Shown piece after piece: positions 15,642-23,860 of a stretch of DNA of 64,000 nt. Position 1 is the first letter of the stretch, and each line of letters opens with the position of its first letter. Source of the DNA: Sphingomonas sp. Leaf20 (GTDB lineage: Bacteria; Pseudomonadota; Alphaproteobacteria; Sphingomonadales; Sphingomonadaceae). The position numbers and the translations under genes were made by a program. The DNA is taken from positions 42,361 to 106,360 of the forward strand of contig NZ_LMKN01000010.1 of the NCBI RefSeq assembly GCF_001421535.1, written 5' to 3'. The notes under the pieces are model-generated. The model made no database searches, was not told the DNA's origin, and saw nothing but the letters and a program-made list of their open reading frames with translations.

Positions 15642-16439
15642 ATGAAGATCGCGACTTACAACGTGAATGGCATCAACGGTCGCCTGCCGGTGCTTCTGCG
15701 CTGCCTGGAGGAAGCACAGCCCGACGTCGTCTGCCTGCAGGAACTGAAGGCGCCGGACGAGAAGTTCCCATTGAGCGCGATCGAGGCGGCTGGTTATGGC
15801 GCGATCTGGCAGGGTCAAAAGAGCTGGAACGGCGTCGCCATCCTCGCCCGGGGCGCCGAACCCGTCGAGACCCGACGGGGGTTGCCGGGCGACCCGGACG
15901 ACGTGCAGAGCCGCTATCTCGAAGCGGCCGTTGGCGGTATCCTGATAGCAGGCTTCTATCTACCCAATGGCAATCCGAGGCCGGGTCCGAAGTTCGACTA
16001 CAAGCTCGCCTGGATGGAACGCTTGATCGCCCATGCGGCCACGCTGTTCGGCACCGATGCGCCGGTCGTGCTGGCCGGCGATTACAATGTGATGCCGACC
16101 GAGATGGACGTCTACAAGCCGGAACGATGGATCAAGGACGCGCTGTTTGCGCCAGAAGTCCGAGCCGCGTTCTTTCGTTTGATCGATCAGGGTTGGCTGG
16201 ATGCGCTGCGGGCAAAGCATCCCGACGAAACGATCTACACGTTCTGGGACTACTTCAGGAACGCGTATGGTCGCAATGCCGGGCTAAGGCTCGATCATCT
16301 TCTCCTGAACGCCCCTGCGGCCGCGCGACTGGCGGACGCGCAGGTCGATCATCACGTCCGGGGCTGGGAGAAGTCCAGCGACCATGCCCCTGTCTGGATG
16401 AAACTGAAGGCCGCGAGACGGAAGCGTTCCGCAACCTGA
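15642..16439 (+). CDS. xthA: Exodeoxyribonuclease III
   Basis: The 265-residue enzyme is of full family length. Motifs in order are KIATYNVNGINGRLP, CLQELKAPDEKFP with the metal-binding Glu, GFYLPNGNPRPGPKFDYK, VLAGDYNVMPTEMDVYKP, and the C-terminal GLRLDHLLLNAP and SSDHAPVWMKL with the catalytic Asp-His. It removes 3' blocking groups and cleaves abasic sites in base-excision repair in the cytoplasm. ATG 15642 starts the conserved MKIATYN. The position right after ligD suggests the two were once neighbours in a DNA-repair block. It appears intact despite the scar upstream. Confidence 0.93.
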   Translation: MKIATYNVNGINGRLPVLLRCLEEAQPDVVCLQELKAPDEKFPLSAIEAAGYGAIWQGQKSWNGVAILARGAEPVETRRGLPGDPDDVQSRYLEAAVGGILIAGFYLPNGNPRPGPKFDYKLAWMERLIAHAATLFGTDAPVVLAGDYNVMPTEMDVYKPERWIKDALFAPEVRAAFFRLIDQGWLDALRAKHPDETIYTFWDYFRNAYGRNAGLRLDHLLLNAPAAARLADAQVDHHVRGWEKSSDHAPVWMKLKAARRKRSAT

Positions 16440-16634
16440 TTGTCGGGCCGGCGCAAGCGATCGTTACACTGTGCACTTGATAATGCGCCGGCTTGGGACG
16501 CCCGTCCAAAGCCGCTGAGGCCTGCAGGCGCAGGTCGCCATCCCGCGTAATTTCGGGCACTGCGCTCCGGCTGTCGCGGGGCGCCGGTGACATCTGCTCA
16601 TTTCGACGGCGCTGAGACAGCACCTTGCCGGTGT

Positions 16635-16835
16635 TCAGGCGCTACCGCGTTGACCGGTTATCTTGCCTGCAGCAGCGTCGAGCTTTTCACGGTCGTTCCC
16701 GACCTCGGCAATTAGGTCACGCGCCTGCTGCGCACTCAATCCATGCTTCTGGGCGAAATACTCGACCTCGTAAGGTTCGCTACCCGAAACACGGCTGCGA
16801 TCACGGCCGTCGGTCTTGCTTTTGTCGTCTGCTAT
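16635..16835 (-). CDS. DUF3606 small protein with AUA in the start position
   Basis: The frame encodes (I)ADDKSKTDGRDRSRVSGSEPYEVEYFAQKHGLSAQQARDLIAEVGNDREKLDAAAGKI, a clear DUF3606 protein of about 66 residues. These proteins normally start M-ADDK. Here the expected ATG is ATA (16833-16835), with AAGGA seven bases upstream, and no ATG, GTG or TTG lies in frame before the conserved part. Either a rare AUA start is used or the gene has lost its start by a point change. A general-stress-type promoter candidate lies at 16866-16889. Function of the family is unknown. Confidence 0.7.
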   Translation of the reverse strand: MADDKSKTDGRDRSRVSGSEPYEVEYFAQKHGLSAQQARDLIAEVGNDREKLDAAAGKITGQRGSA

Positions 16836-16865
16836 TTTTACGTCCTTAAAACTCCGAGACTTTGA

Positions 16866-16889
16866 AACGCTTGGGCCACAAGACGTTCC
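16866..16889 (-). promoter_or_regulatory. Candidate EcfG-type general-stress promoter
   Basis: On the minus strand GGAAC (16885-16889) and CGTT (16866-16869) are separated by 15 bases. The alphaproteobacterial general-stress sigma consensus is GGAAC, 16-17 bases, CGTT, so spacing is one short. It lies about 30 bases before the DUF3606 frame. Confidence 0.45.
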
Positions 16890-16935
16890 CGAGGAATTTC
16901 GGGAAATAGCTACGTCAAGTCGTCCACTAAACCGC

Positions 16936-17012
16936 CGCGGTGGGTGACACGATGGCGCTGCTCGTCAGGCAGAATCGAGTTCTACAGCGGTCAAATCCTG
17001 TCCCCGCAACCA
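16936..17012 (+). other. Degenerate tRNA-fMet-like sequence (tRNA pseudogene or attachment-site remnant)
   Basis: Exactly 77 bases run from CGCGG to CCTGTCCCCGCAACCA. The length, the encoded CCA, the D-loop-like GCTCGTCAGGC and the 3' acceptor/T-arm half fit an initiator tRNA. The anticodon loop (CTCATAA expected) and the first half are scrambled, so it cannot work as a tRNA. A precise tRNA 3' end with a wrong 5' half is what tRNA-targeting integrases leave. The comparison with tRNA-fMet is from memory. Confidence 0.6.
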
Positions 17013-17026
17013 ACTTGACTTGCAAC

Positions 17027-17057
17027 GCCTCCTCGGTCAACGCCGCGGGGGCCTTTT
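17027..17057 (+). terminator. Rho-independent terminator after the tRNA-like sequence
   Basis: The stem GCCTCC (17027-17032) pairs with GGGGGC (17047-17052) with one G-T pair, followed by cTTTT. It stands 14 bases after the CCA, as terminators of tRNA genes do. Confidence 0.6.
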
Positions 17058-17337
17058 GCATTTCTGCACTCGCGCATAGAAGCAACATTTACGTCAGCGC
17101 GCCGAGCGACTGGACGGACAATGAGGCAATTCTGTCCGCCGGCGTTGCCGTAGCGATAAGCGAATGGATCCGATCAACGGCAGCGCATCCAGGGTTTAAA
17201 GTACTGCTGAAATCCGTGCCCCTCAGGGTTCCCGTCGAAGGGGCCAGCATCAAGAAATGTTGCGTCGGCTTGCGTGATCGCGACCGCAGGACCGAGGCAT
17301 TCGACGTGAAGCCGCTAAATCAGCGTGCGTGTCTTGC

Positions 17338-18033
17338 CTACGCCGAGTGCGCTTTCCCGCGAAAGACGTCGCTGATCGCATTGTCGAAGTGCGAGTCCAT
17401 TAGCGCCGCTGCCTCGGTTGGCGCCCGGTCTGCAATTGCCTGCGCGATGTCCTGATGCACGTGGAAGACCACGTCGCGTTGCGCTTCGGTTTCGCGCGTG
17501 TACCAAGCGGTTGGCACCGCTACCCGCATCAATTGTTCGAACGAGCGGACGATCTGATGGAACAGCGCATTGCCGCCGGCCCGCGCAATGGCCTGATGAA
17601 AGGCGATGTCATGGCCGATGAGTCGATCGAGATCGTTCGCGTACAACGCCATCTGCCGGGCATGATCGGCTATCACCCTGACGTCCTGATCGCTGCGGTG
17701 TTCGGCGGCCAGCGCGGCTGTGCGCAGCTCCAGCGTGCGCCGGACATCCCACACTTCGGTGGTCGTGACCTGCGCCGTGGCGACCGCGTGGTCGATCGAG
17801 GCCGCCATCACCGAACCGTCGATCGCGCCGACCCGGGCCTTGCGACCGTTGCCGACGTCGATGAGGCGGAGCGCGGCGAGTGCACCGAAAGCTTCGCGCA
17901 TGACCGCGCGGCTGACACTGAGTTCCGTCGCGAAATGACCTTCGCCGGGAAGCGTGTCGCCGACCTTCAGATCATGGTCGCGGATGTGCGCGCGGACGCG
18001 GCGGACGGCCTGGTCGACCAGCGAGTCGCTCAT
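17338..18033 (-). CDS. GntR-family (FadR-type) transcriptional regulator
   Basis: The 231-residue regulator has an N-terminal winged helix (VGDTLPGEGHFATELSVSRAVMREAFGALAALRLIDVGNGRKARV). A FadR-type all-helical C domain follows with the metal/ligand-site pattern: VRRTLELRTAALAA, LIGHDIAFHQAIARAGGN and HQDIAQAIADRAPTEAAALMDSHFD. The Asp/His residues in DIAFH, H(Q) and SHFD are the usual metal ligands. ATG 18033 overlaps the stop of the AraC gene (ATGA), so the two regulators are made together. It is the most likely reader of the CCTRTCKGAWAGS palindromes before this operon and before the TonB gene; the effector would be an organic acid. Confidence 0.88.
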   Translation of the reverse strand: MSDSLVDQAVRRVRAHIRDHDLKVGDTLPGEGHFATELSVSRAVMREAFGALAALRLIDVGNGRKARVGAIDGSVMAASIDHAVATAQVTTTEVWDVRRTLELRTAALAAEHRSDQDVRVIADHARQMALYANDLDRLIGHDIAFHQAIARAGGNALFHQIVRSFEQLMRVAVPTAWYTRETEAQRDVVFHVHQDIAQAIADRAPTEAAALMDSHFDNAISDVFRGKAHSA

Positions 18034-18779
18034 GCGGCGAGCCGGGCGTTGCGGAGCTGGGTCGGTGCCTGGCCGAAGCGGCGCGAGAAGGCGCGCGTGA
18101 AGCTCGCATTGTTGAGATAGCCGCATTTGTAGCCGATCGCCGACACGGGCAAGTCGGTCGCAAGCAGCAGCTGGCGCGCGCCACCCAGTCGGCGGTCGGC
18201 GATCGCATCGGCGACGCTCATCGCGAACATCGACCGGAACCCACGTGTCAGCTGCGCGCGGTTGATGCCGCATGCGCGCGAGATCGTCTCCAATGTCAGC
18301 TTTTCGTTCCAGCGCTTGTCGATCAGGTCGCGTGCCGCGGCGATGCGCCCCGCCTCGGAGGCGGTCAGCGCGCCGGTGCCATCGGCCGGGATCAGGCTGC
18401 CATCGCCGAGCTGTTCGAAGGTCGCACACAGGAGTTCGATGCTCTTGGCGACGCGCAACGTCGTCGCGGCGAGGCCCGTGAGCCGACAGTCGCGGACCGC
18501 GAGCGCGATCCCGCGCATCTGGCTTGGCATGTGCCAGGTCGCCGCAGCGTCGGGCAGCATGCCGAAGATGCGCGTGCACGCGTCGCGCTGGACGATAAAC
18601 ATTATATCGGCTGCTGCCAGATCGCCGGCCGTGTCGGCATCCGGGTGGAATGCGCAGGTCGCGGGGGAGAAGACGTAGCTGAAGCCGATGGCAGTCTCGG
18701 TCCAGTCATCGAGCGCGGCGGGGCCGTCACCGACAAGCGCGACCATCTCCGGCGATACCTCGATCCGTGCCTTCATCAT
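18030..18779 (-). CDS. AraC-family transcriptional regulator (PchR-like)
   Basis: The product has 249 residues. The N-terminal part is a ligand-sensing region without a recognised motif. The linker ATTLRVAKSIELLCATFEQL and the C-terminal double helix-turn-helix (AARDLIDKRWNEKLTLETISRACGINRAQLTRGFRSMFAMSVADAIADRRL, then LPVSAIGYKCGYLNNASFTRAFSRRFGQAPTQLR) are typical AraC. Start 18779 is chosen for GGAGGAG directly upstream. It is co-transcribed with the GntR gene, an unusual pairing of two activator/repressor types for one catabolic cluster. Ligand unknown. Confidence 0.85.
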   Translation of the reverse strand: MMKARIEVSPEMVALVGDGPAALDDWTETAIGFSYVFSPATCAFHPDADTAGDLAAADIMFIVQRDACTRIFGMLPDAAATWHMPSQMRGIALAVRDCRLTGLAATTLRVAKSIELLCATFEQLGDGSLIPADGTGALTASEAGRIAAARDLIDKRWNEKLTLETISRACGINRAQLTRGFRSMFAMSVADAIADRRLGGARQLLLATDLPVSAIGYKCGYLNNASFTRAFSRRFGQAPTQLRNARLAA

Positions 18780-18815
18780 GCCTCTCCTCCCGTTTTCCAG
18801 GTAGAAGGCCATCAT

Positions 18816-18855
18816 AACCTATCGGATAGCTAACGCAACTGCTTTCAGATAGGTT
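18816..18855. promoter_or_regulatory. Two palindromic operator candidates before the AraC-GntR operon
   Basis: CCTATCGGATAGC (18818-18830) and, inverted, CCTATCTGAAAGC (18841-18853) have centres 23 bases apart. The same 13-bp palindrome occurs twice before the TonB receptor gene (23768-23810). One copy overlaps the 3' end of the MFS gene. They probably bind the GntR or AraC regulator encoded just downstream. Confidence 0.65.
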
Positions 18856-20149
18856 CGCTCGTCGCGGACAAGGGCGCGCGACGCATCGCGACGTAGAAGG
18901 CGATCAGCGACAGGAGGCTGGTGAGCGTACCGATCGTCGCGAGGCCCTGATCGAGATGGCTTTCGCCGCCGTAGAGGCTGCTGGCGACGGCCACCAAGGT
19001 TGGTGCGACGCCGAAGCCGATCAGCCCGGCGATGGCGATGAACGCGCCGATGCAGAGCCCGCGAAGTTCGTTGGGAATGAGGACGGTCAGCGCGACCGAC
19101 GTCACCACGCCAGTGACGGCGCCGCACAGCAGCAGCGTACCGAGCGTCGCGGCGAGCACCGGCACCGACGGCGCGATCGGGAAGAGTGCCGCGGGGATGC
19201 CGATCGCGGCGGCGATCACGGCGCCGATCAGCAGCCCGCCACGTCGTCCGCTTTTCTGACCCCAGTCGGCAGAAAGCCCGCCCAGGATCGCGCCGAGCAA
19301 GCCTGCGAAGAAGATGAGCGGCCCCATCCAATATGCGACCTGATCGGGCTGCAGGCCGAAGCTGCGCGAGAGAACGGGCGCGGCCCAGATCGCTGCCGCG
19401 GCGTCCGCCATGACGACGCCGACCTGGCCGACGAACAGTGGCAGCAGGAAGTTGCGGCGTGCCCAGAGTTCGCCGGCGACGACGCGCAGTGGTGCATGCG
19501 TGCTGGCGGCAACCTCCCGACGGGCGGGTTCGCGCATAAGGAATAGCGGGATCATCAGGATGGCGCCGAGGATCCCGAGCATGAGATGCGCACTGCGCCA
19601 CGGTGCCGCTTGCCAGAACCGCGCGGGCGCGCCGCCATGCGCGACCATGCCGAACAGGATCCCGGTTAGCCCGAATGCCATCGCCTGACCAAGCGACTTG
19701 CCGAGATTGATGATGAGCAGCGCACGCCCTCGCTGCGTCGGTGCACAGAGGTCCGCACAGAGCGATAGCGCCGCGGTGAGCGCGCCGGTCGTGCCGATCC
19801 CGGTGAGCATCCGCGCGACGAACAGCAGCAGGACGCTGTTCGCGAACGCGGTCAGCATCGTACCGAGGACGAACGTCGTGACCAGCACGAGCATGATGCG
19901 CACGCGGTTGTGGCGATCGACGAGGATACCGATCGGGATCGAAAAGAGCGCGAGCGGCAGCGCGGCGCTCAACCCCTGGATCAGGCTGAGGCTATAGTCG
20001 CTGAGGTGCAGCTCGGCCTTCGCGCCCTCCTGGACGGTGCCGAACGAGCCCATCAGTGCGAAACCGAGCATCATCGCCAGCGCGAGCGCGAACAATGGCA
20101 GAAGCGAGCGGGCGAACGGAGGCGCCGGCGGCGGCGATGCGCCGGTCAC
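18845..20149 (-). CDS. Major facilitator superfamily transporter
   Basis: The 434-residue carrier has about 12 hydrophobic helices (for example SLLPLFALALAMMLGFALMG and RIMLVLVTTFVLGTMLTAFANSVLLLFVARMLTGIGTTGALTAALSL). The loop DRHNRVRIML between helices 2 and 3 is the MFS signature A region. GTG 20149 overlaps the stop of the FAD-oxidoreductase gene (GTGA). That start is preferred because the preceding longer frame is a shadow of that gene. It probably imports the hydroxy acid or ester used by the cluster across the inner membrane. Substrate is inference. Confidence 0.85.
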   Translation of the reverse strand: MTGASPPPAPPFARSLLPLFALALAMMLGFALMGSFGTVQEGAKAELHLSDYSLSLIQGLSAALPLALFSIPIGILVDRHNRVRIMLVLVTTFVLGTMLTAFANSVLLLFVARMLTGIGTTGALTAALSLCADLCAPTQRGRALLIINLGKSLGQAMAFGLTGILFGMVAHGGAPARFWQAAPWRSAHLMLGILGAILMIPLFLMREPARREVAASTHAPLRVVAGELWARRNFLLPLFVGQVGVVMADAAAAIWAAPVLSRSFGLQPDQVAYWMGPLIFFAGLLGAILGGLSADWGQKSGRRGGLLIGAVIAAAIGIPAALFPIAPSVPVLAATLGTLLLCGAVTGVVTSVALTVLIPNELRGLCIGAFIAIAGLIGFGVAPTLVAVASSLYGGESHLDQGLATIGTLTSLLSLIAFYVAMRRAPLSATSEPI

Positions 20150-21546
20150 AGGCTGAAGATCTTGCCGGGGTTGAACAGGTTCTTCGGATCGAGGGCGCGC
20201 TTGAGCACGCGCATCACGTCGACCGCGTCGCCGAGTTCCTTGACCAGCCAGTCCTGCTTGCCCAGACCGATGCCGTGTTCGCCGGTGCACGTGCCGTCCA
20301 TGTTAAGCGCGCGGGCGACGAGGCGGTCGTTGATCGCCTTGACCTCGCGCAGTTCGTCGGACGAATTCGGGTCCATCGCGAAGATCACGTGAAAATTGCC
20401 GTCGCCGACATGGCCGAGAATGGTCGCGGGCATGCTCGCGCCGGCAAGGTCATGCTTGGTCGCGGTGATGCATTCGGGAAGGCGGCTGATCGGCACGCAG
20501 ACATCGGTGGTCCAGCCGACCGCACCGGGCCTGAGCGCGACCGCCGCATAATAGGCTTCGTGCCGCGCCTTCCAGAGCCTGGCGCGTTCTTCGGGCAGGT
20601 TGGACCAGGCGAAGTCGCCACCGCCATTGTCCGCGGCGAGCGCGCTGACCATCTCGACCTGCTCGGCGACGCCGTTCGGCGAGCCGTGGAATTCAAAGAA
20701 CAACGTCGTCACCTCGGGCAGTCCGAGCTTTGACCAGGCGTTGACCGCCCGGATCTGCATGTCGTCAAGGATCTCGACCCGCGCGAGCGGTACGCCGACC
20801 TGGATCGCCTGGACGACGGTGGTGATCGCCCCCTCGAGGCTTTCGAAGCCGCACACGGCGGACGAGATCGTCTCGGGGATCGGATGCAGGCGCAGCGTGA
20901 CCTCGGTGATGATGCCGAGCGTGCCTTCGCTGCCGACGTAGAGCCGTGTGAGGTCATAGCCGGCGGCGGATTTGCGCGCGCGGCGCGCGGTCGTGATGAC
21001 CTTGCCATCGGGGGTGACGACCGTGAGGCTCAAAACCGCCTCGCGCATCGTGCCGTAGCGGACCGCGTTGGTGCCGCTCGCCCGGGTCGACGCCATGCCG
21101 CCGATCGTGGCGTTGGCACCCGGGTCGATCGGAAAGAACAGCCCGGTATCGCGCAGATGTTCGTTGAGCTGTTCGCGGCGGCATCCGGCCTGCACGGTGC
21201 AATCGAAGTCGTCGGCGTTGACCGCGACGATCTGGTTCATTTCGCCGAGATTGACGCTGACGCCGCCGCGGACCGGGACGGCGTTGCCCTCGATCGAGGT
21301 CCCCGCGCCGAACGGCACGATCGGGACGTCGGCAGCGACGCACAGGGTGACCAGGTCGACCACGTCCTGCGTCGAGCGCGCGAAGACGACCGCGTCGGGA
21401 AGGACGACATCGAAATGCGCTTCGTTCGCGCCGTGCTGGCGCAGCATCGCGTCGGTCAGGTGGAGGCTGGTCCCGAACCGGTCGCGCAGCCGGGCGAGGA
21501 ATGCGGGGTCGAGCGCTGCCCGAACGAAGGACGTGTCGAGATGCAT
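20146..21546 (-). CDS. FAD-linked 2-hydroxyacid dehydrogenase (D-lactate dehydrogenase/GlcD type)
   Basis: The product has about 466 residues. The N-terminal FAD-binding domain carries VVLPDAVVFARSTQDVVDLV and VPIVPFGAGTSIEGNAVPVRGGVSVNLGEMN, with IDPGANATIGGMAST and YVGSEGTLGIITEVTLRLHP. The C-terminal FAD-oxidase domain has the metal/active-site motifs LGHVGDGNFHVIF and GTCTGEHGIGLGKQ. This is the D-lactate dehydrogenase (cytochrome)/glycolate oxidase D family, which oxidises a D-2-hydroxy acid to a 2-oxo acid. ATG 21546 starts five bases after the TonB receptor stop; an earlier ATG (21594) would overlap that gene. The exact hydroxy acid is unknown. Confidence 0.88.
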   Translation of the reverse strand: MHLDTSFVRAALDPAFLARLRDRFGTSLHLTDAMLRQHGANEAHFDVVLPDAVVFARSTQDVVDLVTLCVAADVPIVPFGAGTSIEGNAVPVRGGVSVNLGEMNQIVAVNADDFDCTVQAGCRREQLNEHLRDTGLFFPIDPGANATIGGMASTRASGTNAVRYGTMREAVLSLTVVTPDGKVITTARRARKSAAGYDLTRLYVGSEGTLGIITEVTLRLHPIPETISSAVCGFESLEGAITTVVQAIQVGVPLARVEILDDMQIRAVNAWSKLGLPEVTTLFFEFHGSPNGVAEQVEMVSALAADNGGGDFAWSNLPEERARLWKARHEAYYAAVALRPGAVGWTTDVCVPISRLPECITATKHDLAGASMPATILGHVGDGNFHVIFAMDPNSSDELREVKAINDRLVARALNMDGTCTGEHGIGLGKQDWLVKELGDAVDVMRVLKRALDPKNLFNPGKIFSL

Positions 21547-21550
21547 GGGA

Positions 21551-23731
21551 TCAGAACCTGAAACCGAGGCGGACGCCGATACGGCGGCGGTCACCGATGA
21601 TGCCGAGATCGGAGGCGGGAAGCCCCGCGAGTTGCAACGTGGTCTTTTCGATATAGGCGTCGAAATAGTCCTTCTGCAGCAGGTTGTTGGCGAACACCGC
21701 CAATTCGATCGGCCCCGTCCGATAGGTGATCGCCGTGTTCACCAGCGCATAGCCCTTGAGGAAGGTGGGCGTGGTCTGGTTGAGCGTCCCGGCAAGGCGG
21801 CGGCCCTTGGCGACGACGCCGCCCGTCAGGGTCAGCGTGTCGGTGCCGCCAAGCGGGATCGTGTAGTCGCTATAGATATTGCCCGTGAAATCGGGCTGGA
21901 AGGTCAGCCGGTCCGACGACAGCGTTCGCCCCGTCACGCGCGTGTATGGCGTGGAATCGGTGAGCCGCGCATGGACGTAGGTGACGCTGCCGTTGATCGT
22001 CCAGTTCCTGACCGGGCGCAGCGTCGCTTCGAGCTCGGCGCCGTAGCTTTCGACGTCGCCCGAATTGAGATCGACCGTGACCAGCCCGCCGCCGGTCGCC
22101 GGCGCGATCGAATTGAGCCCGATATAATCGGAATAGTCATTGTAGAAGATGTCGCCCGAAAGGCTGAACACGCGGTCGGGCGAGACGTATTTGGAGCCGA
22201 TTTCATAGGTCCAGGCCGAGTCACCCTTGTAGGTCCGGATCGGCGCGGTCGGCGCGTTGAAGCCGCCACCACGATAGCCGCGCGCAACCGAGGCGTAGGT
22301 CATCAGTTGGGGGGTCCAGTGGCGCGTGATCGACAACCGCGGCTCGACCTGGTCGGACTTCAACTGCGCGTTGGTGATGGTCGGGGGCAGGCTGACCGGA
22401 CCGACCGAGATCGCGACGTCGCCGGTGGCGCTGCGCTTCTCATGGTCGTAGCGCAGGCCGAGTGCGATTTCCCAGGCCGTGGTCGGTTTCCAGAACAGCG
22501 TGCCGAACGCCGCATAGGTGTCCGCTTGGGTCGCGTTGTTGGTGAGGCGGGTGAGATTGGCGGGGACGATCCGCGTCGTGTCGGTCGCGCCGGTCGTCTC
22601 GCGGCTGTAGAACAGACCGAACAGCGAGCTCAGCGTGCTGCCGATCTCGGTATCGAGACGCGCCTCGACGGTCTTGGTGCGCAGCTTGTCCGTGCCGGCC
22701 GAGCGGGCGATGTCGAGCGGACCGAAATCGGCGTCGCTGTCGGGCGAGATGCCGTTGCGCGCGTCATAGGAGCCGACCAGCGTGAATTTCGAACTGATCG
22801 CGTCGATCGGCGTCTCGAGCCGGGCATTGACGCCGCGATAGCGATATTCGACGCGGGACAGTGCGTTGAACTGCACATTGCGCGAATAGTCGGTCGGGCT
22901 GGTGACGCGCGCATAGGGCGTGTTCGCGCCCTTCACCCAGTCATAATAGCCGTTGACGGTCAGCACGATGTCGTCGACCGGCGCGAAGCGGATCGTGCCG
23001 TTCAGCGAGTCCGTCTTGAACGGGCTGGCGTCGGTGCCGAGCAGCGGATTGCGCAGGAAGCCGTCCTGCTGGCGGTGGCCGGCGGCGATCCGGACCTGCA
23101 GCTTGTCCCTGATGATCGGGCCGCTGACCGACGCCGACGCCAGGATGCTGTCGTCGGGTCCGGCAAAGCTCAGATTGCCGCGCGCCTCGACCGCGTTGGA
23201 GGGTTGGCGGGTGATGACGTTGATCGCGCCGCCCAGCGTGTTCTTGCCGTACAGCGTACCCTGCGGCCCGCGCAGCACCTCGATCCGGTCGATGTCGAGC
23301 AGCGGGTTGTTCAGGTACGACGTGTTGGGCTGGTAGATGCCGTTGATGAACAGGCCGACGCCAGGCTGCACCGACTGGACGAGCGTGACGCCGACGCCGC
23401 GGATCGAGACGAACGCGCGCCCCGCGCCGTCGCTCGCGATGTTCAGGCCCGGGGTCAGCGCCGCGGCCTCGCGAACCGAATTGATACCGCGTTCTGTCAG
23501 CGTGTTGCCGCTAATCGCGGTCGCGGCGATCGGCACGTCGAGCAACGTCTCTGCCCGCTTGCGCGCGGTGACGACGATGTCCTGATCGCCGGTCTGCGGC
23601 GCGGCGGCGGCGGCCTGGCCGGGCGGGGTGGAGGCGGTCGCGTCGGGGGTGTCGGCGACCTGCGCCCAGCTCGGCACGGGCAGCGTGAGAACGACAGCGG
23701 TCGAGGCAGCAAGCAGGGTGCGAAGGCGCAT
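21551..23731 (-). CDS. TonB-dependent outer-membrane receptor
   Basis: The product has 726 residues. The signal peptide MRLRTLLAASTAVVLTLPVPSWAQ is followed by a TonB-box-like QDIVVTARKRAETLLDVPIA. The plug domain has ALTPGLNIASDGAGRAFVSIRGVG and VEVLRGPQGTLYGKNTLGGAINVITRQP (here IEVLRG). The barrel ends in the aromatic terminus GFRF. It would bind a scarce or large substrate at the cell surface. It leads the FAD-oxidase/MFS genes, and two copies of the cluster palindrome lie 37-79 bases upstream of ATG 23731. No plug extension for sigma/anti-sigma signalling is seen. Confidence 0.92.
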   Translation of the reverse strand: MRLRTLLAASTAVVLTLPVPSWAQVADTPDATASTPPGQAAAAAPQTGDQDIVVTARKRAETLLDVPIAATAISGNTLTERGINSVREAAALTPGLNIASDGAGRAFVSIRGVGVTLVQSVQPGVGLFINGIYQPNTSYLNNPLLDIDRIEVLRGPQGTLYGKNTLGGAINVITRQPSNAVEARGNLSFAGPDDSILASASVSGPIIRDKLQVRIAAGHRQQDGFLRNPLLGTDASPFKTDSLNGTIRFAPVDDIVLTVNGYYDWVKGANTPYARVTSPTDYSRNVQFNALSRVEYRYRGVNARLETPIDAISSKFTLVGSYDARNGISPDSDADFGPLDIARSAGTDKLRTKTVEARLDTEIGSTLSSLFGLFYSRETTGATDTTRIVPANLTRLTNNATQADTYAAFGTLFWKPTTAWEIALGLRYDHEKRSATGDVAISVGPVSLPPTITNAQLKSDQVEPRLSITRHWTPQLMTYASVARGYRGGGFNAPTAPIRTYKGDSAWTYEIGSKYVSPDRVFSLSGDIFYNDYSDYIGLNSIAPATGGGLVTVDLNSGDVESYGAELEATLRPVRNWTINGSVTYVHARLTDSTPYTRVTGRTLSSDRLTFQPDFTGNIYSDYTIPLGGTDTLTLTGGVVAKGRRLAGTLNQTTPTFLKGYALVNTAITYRTGPIELAVFANNLLQKDYFDAYIEKTTLQLAGLPASDLGIIGDRRRIGVRLGFRF

Positions 23732-23767
23732 CGGTAATCCTCTCTACGGCTGGCGAGTCTTTGCTCA

Positions 23768-23810
23768 CCTGTCTGAAAGGTTGTGCGCTCGACCCGACCT
23801 ATCGGAAAGG
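23768..23810. promoter_or_regulatory. Two palindromic operator candidates before the TonB receptor gene
   Basis: CCTGTCTGAAAGG (23768-23780) and CCTATCGGAAAGG (23798-23810) have centres 30 bases apart, about three helix turns. They match the pair at 18816-18855. Location between the SDR stop and the TonB start suggests control of a second transcription start inside the cluster. Confidence 0.7.
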
Positions 23811-23860
23811 CTGACGACTATGCCGATCGGATTCTAGGCTTGGCCGGTATGCGGGGTCGC

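Noticed and set aside
16940..17455. A 171-codon plus-strand frame spanning the tRNA-like sequence and the end of the GntR gene
   Set aside because: It overlaps the tRNA remnant, the terminator and the conserved C-terminus of GntR on the other strand. There is no ribosome site and no recognisable domain, so it is most likely a chance frame.
21068..23737. An 889-codon plus-strand frame opposite the TonB receptor and FAD enzyme genes
   Set aside because: It is Arg/Asp-rich anti-sense shadow sequence from high-GC codon bias; the minus-strand genes have clear domains and signals.
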